Assembly (NCBI GenBank): GCA_973895155.1 | Contig: OZ316892.1 | Location: forward strand, 6,200,001-6,264,000 | DNA: 64,000 bases | DNA from: Marsupella aquatica | Taxonomy: Eukaryota > Marchantiophyta | Direction of reading: 5' to 3' | In this document: piece by piece, positions 12,234 through 22,500 of the stretch | How positions within the stretch are numbered: the first letter of the stretch is position 1 | Layout: each line of letters starts with the position of its first letter | Program-made: the position numbers and the translations under genes | The notes under the pieces: model-generated | What the model saw: the letters and a program-made list of their open reading frames with translations, nothing else | What the model was told of the DNA's origin: nothing | Database searches by the model: none

Positions 12234-12558
12234 ATTAATACTTTATAGATATAAAAATAAGGATGTGAGTGTTTTCATATTAGTGTAATAGATGAGAGAT
12301 CATAGCTAAGAGTCAAAAAATACATAGAGAAGATGATCACTTGGAGAAGAGATTTGTGGAGTGCGGGCCTGGTCCCAACTACTCTGGTATTATTGTCAAT
12401 ATTTGGAGTAGATCACACATATCTTTTGGTACCAAAAGTGCTTAGGAGTCCTTGCAAAAAAGGGTACGCTCTTCTCATCCAATTTATCTGGAGAAAATTG
12501 CAAGAGGCAAAGGGGAACCCAAAATAATCAAGAAATCGCCAAGAGGGGACAAGGCTTT

Positions 12559-12855
12559 CTCGGGGGTTTCACTTCCACAAAAATGGCATATCACGTGCGA
12601 TGAAGGATAGGGTCATTTTATTGGTTCTAAGGGAAGACTTAAGAATTTTTGCAGAAGAACAATAGGGTCTTTTAAATTCAATTTGGAGACTTATAAGAAC
12701 ATTAGGGCCTTTTTATCCAAATTTTGGAATATTCCAAGAATATTCCAACTTTATAGGGGTTGAAAAATAATATTTTTTTTCTTACATTTTAGGGGGTCCG
12801 AGGCCTAAAAACGTCGCAGGTGATGGGGAGGTCCCCATATAGTGAGACCCCCGAG
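12559..12855 (-). mobile_element. MITE, TIR CTCGGGGGTYTCACT, 8-bp TSD
   Basis: The element is 297 bp, with terminal inverted repeats CTCGGGGGTTTCACT on the left and AGTGAGACCCCCGAG on the right (one mismatch over 15 bp). The 8-bp direct repeat AAGGCTTT flanks it at 12,551-12,558 and 12,856-12,863. It has no coding capacity. An 8-bp duplication is typical of hAT elements, so a non-autonomous hAT is the best guess; the TIR itself is not one I recognise. Confidence 0.85.
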
Positions 12856-13456
12856 AAGGCTTTCAGGGGAATTGGTTCTAAGCATGAGGTCTTACAAAGT
12901 GGTGAATAGGGTAATTAGCATATGCAATCAGACACCCAATGTGTTCTTGAGAGCTTACTATTCCAAGGACATCGGAATGGCAATCTGAGGAGGAATTAGC
13001 ATGGGGGGACTTATGGGCAATCGGTGTGGCACTGGCGAAGACAAGCTAGGCGCTAAGTTGGTGACACACACTAAGGACTTAGACTAGCTGAGGGCTGGAC
13101 GGGGTCAGGGAAAAGGGCCAAACTCAAGGTCTACCGTCCGGACCCCTGGACGGACTTTGAGTTCTGAGGGCTTGAGTGAGATCGAGCTCCTCTTGGGCCC
13201 AAGGAATTCCATAGAGACAGACTTCATTTGAGAGTGAATTCAACAAAGACAAACTAGAATCCTTTGAAAAAACAATTCTACATATCATGGAGATAGGTAT
13301 GGAGATGTTAAAGCAATTTGTGACACACGTACAATGTATCACTTACACTTGATCAACTAGTAGATTAGTATCTATATATATAGTCATTAGGATCATATAC
13401 ATAATTATAGAAAGGAACAATATGTGTAGTGATTTGGCCGTTATGATTAATTAGGC

Positions 13457-13764
13457 CTCGGGGGCCTCACTCTAAAGGGGGTCTCATAACACGCTCGACG
13501 TTTTTAGCTATTAAATACCCTAAAAAATAAGAAAAAAAAAGTTTTTTTAAACTATTTTTCTACCCCTACCTTTTTGAAATATTCTAAAAATATTCCCAAA
13601 AATCATTTTTGAAACCCTATCTTCTCTTATAATTCTCAAAATTGGATTTAAAAAACCTTAATGTTCTTCTATAGAAATTTAAAAGTATTCTTCTCAACCC
13701 AATAAATAAACCCTATACTTAGTTTCGCGTGATGGGTAGAGAGGAAATAAGTGAGGACCCCGGG
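13457..13764 (+). mobile_element. MITE of the CTCGGGGG family
   Basis: The element is 308 bp, begins CTCGGGGGCCTCACT and ends GTGAGGACCCCGGG, and is flanked by the perfect 8-bp duplication AATTAGGC at 13,449-13,456 and 13,765-13,772. Its interior (AT-rich, with ATTCTCAAAATTGGATTT and AACCCTATACTTAG) is shared with the copies at 14,702 and 19,226. Confidence 0.85.
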
Positions 13765-13818
13765 AATTAGGCTAGGAATAGGTAGTAAGCATAATGAGTA
13801 TTGATTAGCCTAAGGATG

Positions 13819-14063
13819 CTCGGGGGGGTCACTTTCATGGAAGTGGCATATTATGTGCAATGAAGTATAGGGCCATTTAAATGGTTTTGTTGGAAGACTT
13901 ATTAAGTCTTCAATGGAAATATAAGGTTGTTTAATTGCAAAATGCATGTGTCATCACGTGATTGATGTCGTACAACTTTATAGAAAATAACTTAGGGGGG
14001 TTATAATTGACCCAAACCATCGCACGTGATATATGACCCTTCATATATAGTGACCCCCTTGAG
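13819..14063. mobile_element. Short MITE of the CTCGGGGG family
   Basis: The element is 245 bp, with left end CTCGGGGGGGTCACT and right end AGTGACCCCCTTGAG. The flanking 8-mers TAAGGATG and TTATGATG match at six of eight bases, so the target duplication has diverged. The right half differs from the other copies, suggesting an internal rearrangement. Confidence 0.7.
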
Positions 14064-14599
14064 TTATGATGCACACTATTATTTCTATTTGCTGCACCCT
14101 AACGGCGGTAGAGTGAAAGTTTGTTATGGAAAATCAAGCTTGGACTCAAGGCAATCACCTCAATCATGAGATGGCGGCTACGACTCGTACAAAGCAAGGT
14201 GAGTCATGTTTGAGTCCCATTGTGAGTGCCCATATAAACCCCTTTGGTGGCTCGTCAACTCATTCTTTACTTAGCGCCTAGCCAAATTTTGCCTGTTTCG
14301 CCTTTTGCTTGCGCTTACGTTCAATTGTAACTCAAGCAGACATCATTTTTCTTCAAGAAAAACCAAAGGTCATTGCACATTGTAGTAGAATCCATTGACA
14401 TGCAATACAAGGTAATCACTTAAGCTACCAATGGGATGAGTTTAGACCTACCCAGTCAGAGGAGGAGTGAGTGTTGCAAGGTGGATCATCACTATCAACA
14501 AATAGTAAAGGTTAGTATGACCCTTCCTTCTGAGCTTGGAATTTGGACCCTGTTTGGGGAAGTATGAGCCAAGCTATTTGAGACTGTCTTATTGGTATT

Positions 14600-15134
14600 C
14601 TTGTTGTAAACAACCTTAAGTTTGTTTGTAAACCCTATAATTTTGGAATATTCCAAAACGGGTTCCAAAATTTGATTAAAATGACCTTAATGTTCTTAAA
14701 ACCCAGGGGCCTCAATCCAAGGGGTGTCCCATATCATGCACAAAGTTGTAGGCAATAAACACCCTAAAACTTAAGTCAATAAAGTTTTTTTGAAGAATTT
14801 GTATACCCTTGATTTAATGGAATATTCTCAAATTTGGTTTTAAAATGATTCTTATAATTCTCAAAATTGGATTAAAACAACCCTAATGTTCTTCAATAAA
14901 AATTTAAAAGTTTTTTATTGAACCCAATTAAAAAACCCTATACTTAGGTGTGCGTGATGGGTTGGAAGAAAAGAAGTGAGGACCTTGAGTCTTAAAAGAC
15001 TCATAATTGGATTTAGAAGACCCTAAAGTTTTAATTTCCACAATTTTTTTAAAGTCTTCCCTTAAAACCAATAAAGTTACCATATTCTTCATCACACCTA
15101 ATGTGTCAATTCTATGGAAGTGAAACCCCCGAGT
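14600..15134. mobile_element. Older MITE split by a younger copy
   Basis: The left arm (about 14,600-14,701) has GGAATATTCC and ACCTTAATGTTCTTA. The right arm (14,990-15,134) has ATTGGATTTAGAAGACCC and ends GAAACCCCCGAG. Together they rebuild the interior found at 15,422-15,697 and, inverted, at 12,559-12,855. The younger copy at 14,702 sits between them. The left terminus of the older copy is too diverged to place exactly. Confidence 0.55.
14702..14989 (+). mobile_element. MITE nested in an older relative
   Basis: This 288-bp copy starts CCCAGGGGCCTCAATCC and ends GTGAGGACCTTGAG. The 8-bp duplication TCTTAAAA is perfect at 14,694-14,701 and 14,990-14,997. It is closest in sequence to the copy at 19,226. 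It lies inside an older member of the same family. Confidence 0.8.
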
Positions 15135-15421
15135 GAGAGAGGATTCCGGTTTGTGGGAGAGGCAAATTTGGAGGTGCCTGCCAAGGTTTACAAGTTGAAG
15201 GGTGGCCAAAGATGTCTGACCCAAGTGAAATTTGACAGGATTTTGCTTTACATTGATCAACAACTTGTAGCCAAGCAAAGAGAGGAGGAGCAGGAGGAGG
15301 AGATCAACAATCAAAGAGAGGATTGAAGTGCAAAACCTCACTCTCCTTGGTGAAAGCTTGAACGCTTTCAGCTAGGAAATGGCTACTTTGTCCGTCCTGG
15401 TTTCTAGTGCATTCACTAGTG

Positions 15422-15697
15422 CATCGGACTATAGCTATATGGATGTCTCCCCATCACCTGCAATGTTTTAGGCCTTGGACCCCCTAAAATGTAAGAACTT
15501 TTATTTTACTTTTCAACCCCTATAAATTGGAATATTCCAAAATTAGGACCCTAATATTCTTATATAAGTCTTAAAATTGGATTTAGAAGAGCCCATTGTT
15601 CTTCTGAGAAATTCTTAAGTCTCCCTTCGAACCAATAAAATGACCTTATCCTTCGTCGCACATGATGTGTCATTTTTTTGGAAGTGAAACCCCGGAG
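15422..15697. mobile_element. Degenerate MITE of the CTCGGGGG family
   Basis: The interior (CTCCCCATCACCTGCAATG, GGACCCCCTAAAATGTAAG, then a right end GGAAGTGAAACCCCGGA) is the inverse-orientation counterpart of the 12,559 copy. Its left TIR has decayed and no target duplication is visible. Confidence 0.65.
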
Positions 15698-16019
15698 GCC
15701 GGTGGGCTTTCCATAGGTGGAGGAAGAGGCCAATCCAGTGGGCAAAGAATGACTAGAAGAGGAATAAAAATAAAAACTGTTTGGTACTACTTGTTGGGGA
15801 CTTGGTCCATCCAGAGGTAGTCAGAGGAGGAAGCACAAAGGGATGGGAAGAGAAGGGAAGTGTGGACTAATTCTACTAGTGAGTTCAGGCTTCATGTACT
15901 ATTTAGGAATTAGTCTTCAATCTCACATAGCTAGTTCCGTAATCATGGTTACTGTCTTACCACCATTCTACTTGTTTCCCCAATGAATGCTTTATGTTTG
16001 AATATATACTTAGTTTGTT

Positions 16020-19000
16020 TTGTTTTGCCTCGAAAAAACTAATTGAATTCCATTCCAAAAAGTCAGCATACAACGCGGGGGGCCAAAAAGCAGGACCGGC
16101 CCCAAGGGACCAAAGGTTGAGAGAGCCGAGGCCAGAAAAGGCTAGAACCGGAGAAGGAGCAGAGCCTCAAGACAAGGTAGTAACCAAACCAGAAGTTTAG
16201 AAAACTACAGACGGAGGAGCAAAACTTCGAAGGCTAGCCAGTGCCCAGGGACTGGCGGGGTCCACTACAGTGGATCCAAGATAGAGATAATCCTATCAGT
16301 CTACCTGCAATACAACTCTTAAACCAGCAAGGCTCAAGGAACTCACGGAGGGCGCGGGGGAACCGGTGGGACTTGGAGAATGTTTTCGTGGATCTTCCAT
16401 AGTCCATCCTAGGTACCAAAATCCTGGCACATCTGGTGATGTGCCTCAACAAATGTGGATTTCCCAATCAGGATCTTGGCTCGATGTCGTGGCCTGTCAC
16501 GCCTAATGTAGATACTGAGACGATGCCAAGACTTTCTAATGACCGTTTGCATGTTTGGGCATGTATGCTCTATGTAGTGGGTACAACGTTCTTTCCGTAC
16601 TTGCCACCAAGTGATAGCCCTTAGGATGTGCCAAAGCTTTGCAGGAATATCCCATTTGTCCGGTATGCCTGCTCCCATAAAAATGTGTACTGGTTGTAGT
16701 TGGACCCGAGTACTCCTGGAGAAAGCACAGAGTTGTACAATGTTTTGTACCCATCTCCAAACTGCCCATGACAATTCAAAATTCCATATGCAATGGACGA
16801 TGTCCTCCTGCTGATTCCTCCCGCATCTGGTACACCAAGTGGTAGGGTCGGTTGGAGGGAGTGTGGGGAACCTCCAATGTTGTGTGGCTGGTATTGTATG
16901 TATGAGCTGCCACAAATAACAGTTCTCGCTAGCAGAGTGGAAAGGAAGCCAGGTGTTAGCCCAAAGGTGGTGGAGGTTGGGGCTCCAATTCAACCTGCTC
17001 GCCCATTTGCGGATAGCCTTGTGTGCAAAATCTGCTGGCCACCATCCTTGAATCTCCCTCAATTGTGCAATGGTTGTGTCCAAGAAGGATTTTCTGTCTT
17101 TCCATTTGTATTGTAGCAATGGCGTGAGGATTCTGGTGGGATGCCCAATTTTGAGGAGGAGAGTTACGCTGGTGTTTTTCTGCCAAACCATCACCCTGTG
17201 TAAGAGAGTCTCTATAGGGGGTGGAGCATTATCAATATATTCTGGATAGGCAGCCGTTCAATACATTGAAGGTTCTCTTGGGGACGGTTGCATCCTGGAA
17301 TTGTTGCCATTGGGTCGTAATGTACCTCCTCTGTGTGAGATACTCCCAGATGTAAAGAATCCAGTCAGGTAGAGTTGCCTCCATGAAAATAGATAGTACT
17401 TCCTCTGGGGTGCAGTGTAGCTCCAGGACACTCCTAAGATTAAGAATCATCTTTTGTATACACTAGCACAGTTTGCCTGGTAAAACCACACAAAGACCAT
17501 CCTCCCAGATAACAATTAAAATTCCCTTCCCCATCCAAGACGTCCTTCATGGAGCGGAAACCAGCCTGCTTGATATTTTGCTGAGGGTTGGTGTGGCACT
17601 TTGCCATTGACGAGTTGATGTCGTTTAGATGTGGCCTCCACAAAGGGAGATCCATCCAACCCTCAAGGTGGCCTTGTTGTGAAGGTCTCATATTTTTCTT
17701 AAGGACATTCCACGCAGTGCAAACGTTGGTCCATACACGTGATCCGGATAGTGGTAGAGTGTGACATTGTGAGAACACCCAAGTGAAGTCCTCCGTTCCC
17801 CACCTTCATTGTGATAACTGCTTCATTTCGTATTGGAGGATGCGATGCAAGGGATGATCCCCTTTAGCAAGTGCCCAAATGATGAATTTTCTAGCGAGGG
17901 CCCTGAATTGAGCTGCAAGCAAAATCAAGCCCAATCCTCCAAATCTCTTAGGTCGTGTAATAGAAGCAAAGTCCACCCTTGCCCTGGCCTTCGTGTTTTG
18001 TCCAACCCATACAAAAGCTGTAATCTGTTGGGGATAATCCTTATCCCGAGACACCATGCACATGTAAACACCATACAAAGTAGTTGACACATCGAGTATG
18101 TGGTTCACCTCACAACTGAGGTTACGTCCACGGGAAAACAAGAGACCTTTACTTCTCTCTTGCTCCACTCCAGCAATGAACTGAAGATCCACCAGGGGCT
18201 GGCATCAGCCCTGGTTATATACAATTAACATGCATCACTGCTAACCTAAACTAAGTCCTAACTTGAGTTAGCCTAATTGCGGTTAGCCCTAGAGTCACAA
18301 AACTAAGAGCAATACTCAACTCTGACTTCTAGAGATCATCCAAGGTATTCAATTGGCCTACCCACACAGTGAGCGTGTACCAAAAGAGTGCTCACGACTA
18401 AGTGATTGGCCACAGTACGTGACCCGAGCAATCAAAGAACCAGAGCTCCTGCAAACCCTATCTAACCTAGTCTCCAACCTCTCAGACAGTGCTGAGACCA
18501 TCTGTGATTCCGAGATGTGCTGAGCCAAAGGAACTCCAAGAAGCTTGGTGGCATTAGTGTCGTCTTCCCACTGCCAGGGTAAGCATTTGAATTCTGTCGG
18601 AATGGGATGAGGTGAGATATTCATGACTTTGGTCTTCTCCCAGGCGCAGTAGAGACCAGAAGCCCGACCAGAAGCCATGCCCAAAAGATGAAGAATCATC
18701 TTGCATTGATCCACATAATGCATCACTGCATGAATGAGCATGGCAGTATCATCTGCAAACAAATTGTGCACATTGGGCATCGCCACATGTTGAATGTCCA
18801 CACCCCAAATTGTGCCCGGCTGACTTCCCACTGAATTAATCTGCTGAGGGAATTGATAGCAACGGGGATAGCAATCAGGAACAACAAGGGAGATAAGGGG
18901 CATCCCTGCCTAACCGAGCGAGCCAATCTGAAGGGCGAGGCCGTTTGCCCGTTAACCATTACCGCTGTGGCAGATGCATGTGTGGCCTGCAGGAAATCCA

Positions 19001-19100
19001 TGAGCAGGCCCTCAAATCCAACTTTTGCCAACAGGGACTCGAGGAAGCGCCATTCCAATTTATTGAATGCCTTGGTGATATCCAACTTCAGTTTGGTCGT
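16020..19100 (-). mobile_element. LINE (L1-type) copy, 5'-truncated
   Basis: The minus strand carries the distal two thirds of an L1-type ORF2 ending in a 3' tail. Its 3' terminus, seen on the plus strand at about 16,030-16,070 (GCCTCGAAAAAACT and GAATTCCATTCCAAAAAGTC), is the reverse complement of the 3' end of the second LINE at 46,150-46,198, so the two belong to one family. The copy lacks the endonuclease and starts inside the RT domain near 19,100, the usual result of incomplete reverse transcription. On the minus strand an AAAACAAAACAAAC-type tail follows the 3' terminus. Confidence 0.85.
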
Positions 19101-19142
19101 GACTGACAGTCTAACTGGTATAGTAGGGCCAACTATAAGCAA
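16234..19142 (-). pseudogene. LINE ORF2 remnants: RT, C-terminal region, zf-RVT
   Basis: In transcription order, the piece at 19,142-18,723 reads DITKAFNKLEW, VMVNGQTASPF and SVRQGCPLSPLLFLIA, the RT fingers and palm. After a frameshift near 18,840, the piece at 18,903-18,358 has the FADD catalytic box (NLFADDTAML). The piece at 18,192-17,806 has the FGGLGLILLAAQF motif. Pieces at 17,778-17,440 and 17,450-17,232 follow. The piece at 17,194-16,409 carries the C-terminal zinc-binding domain of plant LINE RTs (WCTRCG, then IVHCIW). Stops and frame changes separate the pieces, so no full protein can be made. Confidence 0.88.
18083..18315 (-). repeat. LTR-like relic inserted in the LINE
   Basis: Read on the minus strand this has a TATATAACCAGGGCTGATGCC segment near 18,205-18,225 and ends with CGTGGACGTAACC, GTGAACCACATAC and GTGTCAAC. 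A similar sequence in the same orientation lies at 45,480-45,775 in the second LINE. The gradient from a TATA-like box to a GTGAACCAC end is what I associate with solo LTRs of plant LTR retrotransposons; the exact family is not identified. Confidence 0.55.
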
Positions 19143-19225
19143 GCTATGGTATTTATTCTGATGTCAAGCTAGACCAATATGTTGCATGTGATATGTATTT
19201 ACATTAAAACCTAAATGTTGGCATG

Positions 19226-19532
19226 CTCGGGGGCCTCAATCCAAGGGGTGTCCCATATCACGCTCGAAGTTTTGGGGGAATAAACACCCTAAAAGTTAAG
19301 TCAATAAAGTTTTTTTTAGGAATTTTTTAACCTCTAACTTAATGGAATATTCCAAGAATATTCCCATATTTGATTTAAAAAAACCCTATGATTCTTATAA
19401 TTCTCAAAATTGGATTAAAATAACCCTAATGTTCTTCAACAAAAATTTAAAAGTATTTCACTAAACCCAATAAAAAAACCCTATACTTATTCGCGTGTGA
19501 TGGGTTGGAAGAAAAGAAGTGAGTACCCCGGG
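19226..19532 (+). mobile_element. MITE of the CTCGGGGG family
   Basis: The 307-bp element starts CTCGGGGGCCTCAATCC and ends GTGAGTACCCCGGG. The 8-bp target duplication TTGGCATG is perfect at 19,218-19,225 and 19,533-19,540. It lies just beyond the truncated 5' end of the LINE. Confidence 0.85.
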
Positions 19533-19540
19533 TTGGCATG

Positions 19541-22500
19541 TATATAAAACACTTGCATCAAGTGATAATTCACTGGTTTACTTCCCACCCATAAGGCAAT
19601 TGCTACACGCTAAACCCAATGAATCCCAAATCTGGAACTGCTAAGTATCCAGGACACCAAATTAAACAATTGCCAATCAAAGGGTGTATGCACCTGGCGT
19701 TGAGATTTTGGTGCCTTGAGCTTTATGCACTAATATCTACTGCTGCAAATATGATGACTAATCAAAGCCTAGTATAGCCTCAACAACTTTGTCTCATGTT
19801 GAAATCTTTGTCTACAGTCTACATCTTTTCTTCACCTTCACATCTTTTGTGACTAGTTCAATCAATCATCATAAAACCGGGCACAATTAAAAAGGCACTG
19901 ATGTAGTGTCCTTCTAATCATGGAGGAAATCACAAAGATAGTAGGTACCCAACAATACCAGTTCCAAACTCCACTATTTCTATCTCAGACAAAAAAGAGG
20001 ACGTTTGGCCTTCACAAAATACCACAAGAATATTCACATATTGTTCAACTCTGAATATTTGGGTGTTAAAAAACATGGACAAAGAGGGGAAAGGTAGCAG
20101 ACTATGAGAAAACTAAGGGGGCACAGGAATTTGCTATCACCACAAAAATTCACAACTGAGCATGCACGTACTGTTGGAGAAAGATATTGGGTTATATTGG
20201 GTTGCCTTGCACATTTTTCAAGACAGAGATCTCGACTTAAATTCATTGTTTAATTAGTCAATTGTGATGTAGTCAAAGCAAGGAGTGCTTCAAGTGCACG
20301 TCAATGTTGGTCCTATTGAACTGGGCTTACCCTGTGGGGACCATAATTCTTGGCTCTGATGGTGCCTCTATTATACCCAAAGCTATAATGCCATGCAGTT
20401 ACTATTGACCACCAAGAATTAATTGAAGCAAGACTGGGTCCATGCAATGTAGGCCTTACTTTCAGAACTCACCATGATCCAAAATTGACCACCACGGTTT
20501 CAGCTGCAGACGGTGCCCAACTTTCCCAAACCAATCTCCCGTAGTAATTAATTTAACTCAAGCACCTTGGAAGACGTGCACCAAGTAAAATATATGGCTG
20601 ACATGCAGCGCTCCTATCCAACTGAAGTACATATATGTTACGAGAATTTAAAAAATGTATACATGTGCACACAAGGCAAAATGTCATACAATTATCATTT
20701 GACGCCAGTGAGTTCAGACTAGGTAAACTGAAATCCATGATTTCATATTTATCGGATGTCCCCAAAGGGACCATGATTTCATATTTAGAAAGCTACAGTA
20801 GCATTTGTTTAGTGTAGGAGGTATTGATCTCACCTGATGGATTTAGATTCTAATTCTGTGAGGCTAAGATGGACATTGCATGGAATTTAGATTCCAATCT
20901 AGTGTTGCAGGCTGGACATTGTCAAAATTACTAAGTTTGAATAACACATGCTCAATTTGACTTATCTCTGTACCCATCCTGGGGAATAAAAACCAGATCT
21001 AGCCTCCTCTTCTAAGAGGTGACATTTGTTACTACAGGATATACAGCATGGATGCCCACATACCACAGGATTTAGATGCTAATCTCTGACAAGCTGAAAG
21101 AGACCCTGGGGGCTTTCAGAATATTAAAAGTACATAGCTAACGTACATACAGCGCTCTAATGAAAGCACACATAATGTTCAGTAGGAGCAAGAAGATGTG
21201 GCTCAAACCTTTAATTATGATGTGGGTTGTGAATTAGAGGAATTTGAAAGTTTGCATATTTTCAAATCCTTAATAAATCTGGTGTCCCCACTCACGGTTG
21301 AGAGGCCAAGAAATATATCTGGTGTACCCACTCAAGGTTGAGAGGCCATATCTCAAAACCAAATTATTTGCGCCCGTATTTGCGGCAATCTTTACACCCT
21401 TGGGAAGAAGAGGTCAAGCCTCTTCTAACCAAGCCCAGACACTCAAAGTTTGAGAGAAAAATGAGGAGTGACTCAGTATGAATCGCAAGCAGGCACAACA
21501 AATTCAAAATATAGTAGACAAAGAAGAATGTGTGATTGTTGAGCGTACGAATGTGACACGATGTCCCATAAATACTGGACAAAAAAAAGGCAATTAAGGG
21601 CCAGGTTCCATGGGCCAGGGGAGTACGGTCATTCCCTCTGACACCCCCTACGGCCCAAATACACCATATGCTAAGGTGTACACAGTATTTGTAATGTATG
21701 AGTTTTGACTTAGGAGCTAATGAGAATGCCCTGTACTGTTGCTATATGGCAAGGGAACCCTTGAAGTTTAAGAGGGAATATGAGAGAAAATCATACTCCC
21801 TATTATAGTATTTCTATAACCCTAAGCTGCAATCTTATTGGCTTAAAAATTCTTACAGTATCTGTCCTTAGTCCCAGCCCCCCTGGAATCTAGGGAAACT
21901 CATACTGGCTATTATTAATAGTATTTGTATAACCCTAAGCTGCAATAAAAATTATGAGAGTATGGGTCCTTAGTCCCAGCCCCTGGAACCTAGCCCTAAG
22001 GTGTCATTGGAAAGTATTTTGGAAGGCCATTGAAACAAGCCCTTGAGCAAGACATTAACTTGAGTAAACTATGAGACATGATAACACCAAAGGCGAAGGT
22101 ATCATTAATCTTAATTCAGACACAGGCATAGTGAACGCGAAGAGTTGAAACGAAGAGGGAACGCACGTTCAAGTAGAAACTTACAGCAGCAAGAAAGGAC
22201 TCCATTCGGAGGAACGCGAAGAGTTGAAACAAAGAGACAACAAAGGACCCCATTCAAACGAACACGAAGAGTTGAAACAAGAAGGCGAAGTTCAGGTGGC
22301 AACTCACAGCTGCCAAACAAAGACTCCTTTGAGAGGAAGATCAGTAGTCGCTTCATCCTCCAGGGCTCCAATCTTGGGCTTGTAAACTTGCTCCACCACA
22401 CCTCCTGCGGCTTCACGCACTGGGCTTCAAAAATCGTTGCCCTCGCCTCCAGAGAAGTGTACTGGCGGTAGTTGATTTGGATCCCACAGCGTCCTCTAAC

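Larger units (their letters stand above)
12234..16020. other. MITE-rich spacer, no genes
   Basis: This stretch holds at least five inverted-repeat elements, listed separately. The DNA between them (12,239-12,550, 12,864-13,448, 14,072-14,600 and 15,700-16,020) shows no gene, RNA or further repeat that I recognise. Confidence 0.6.
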
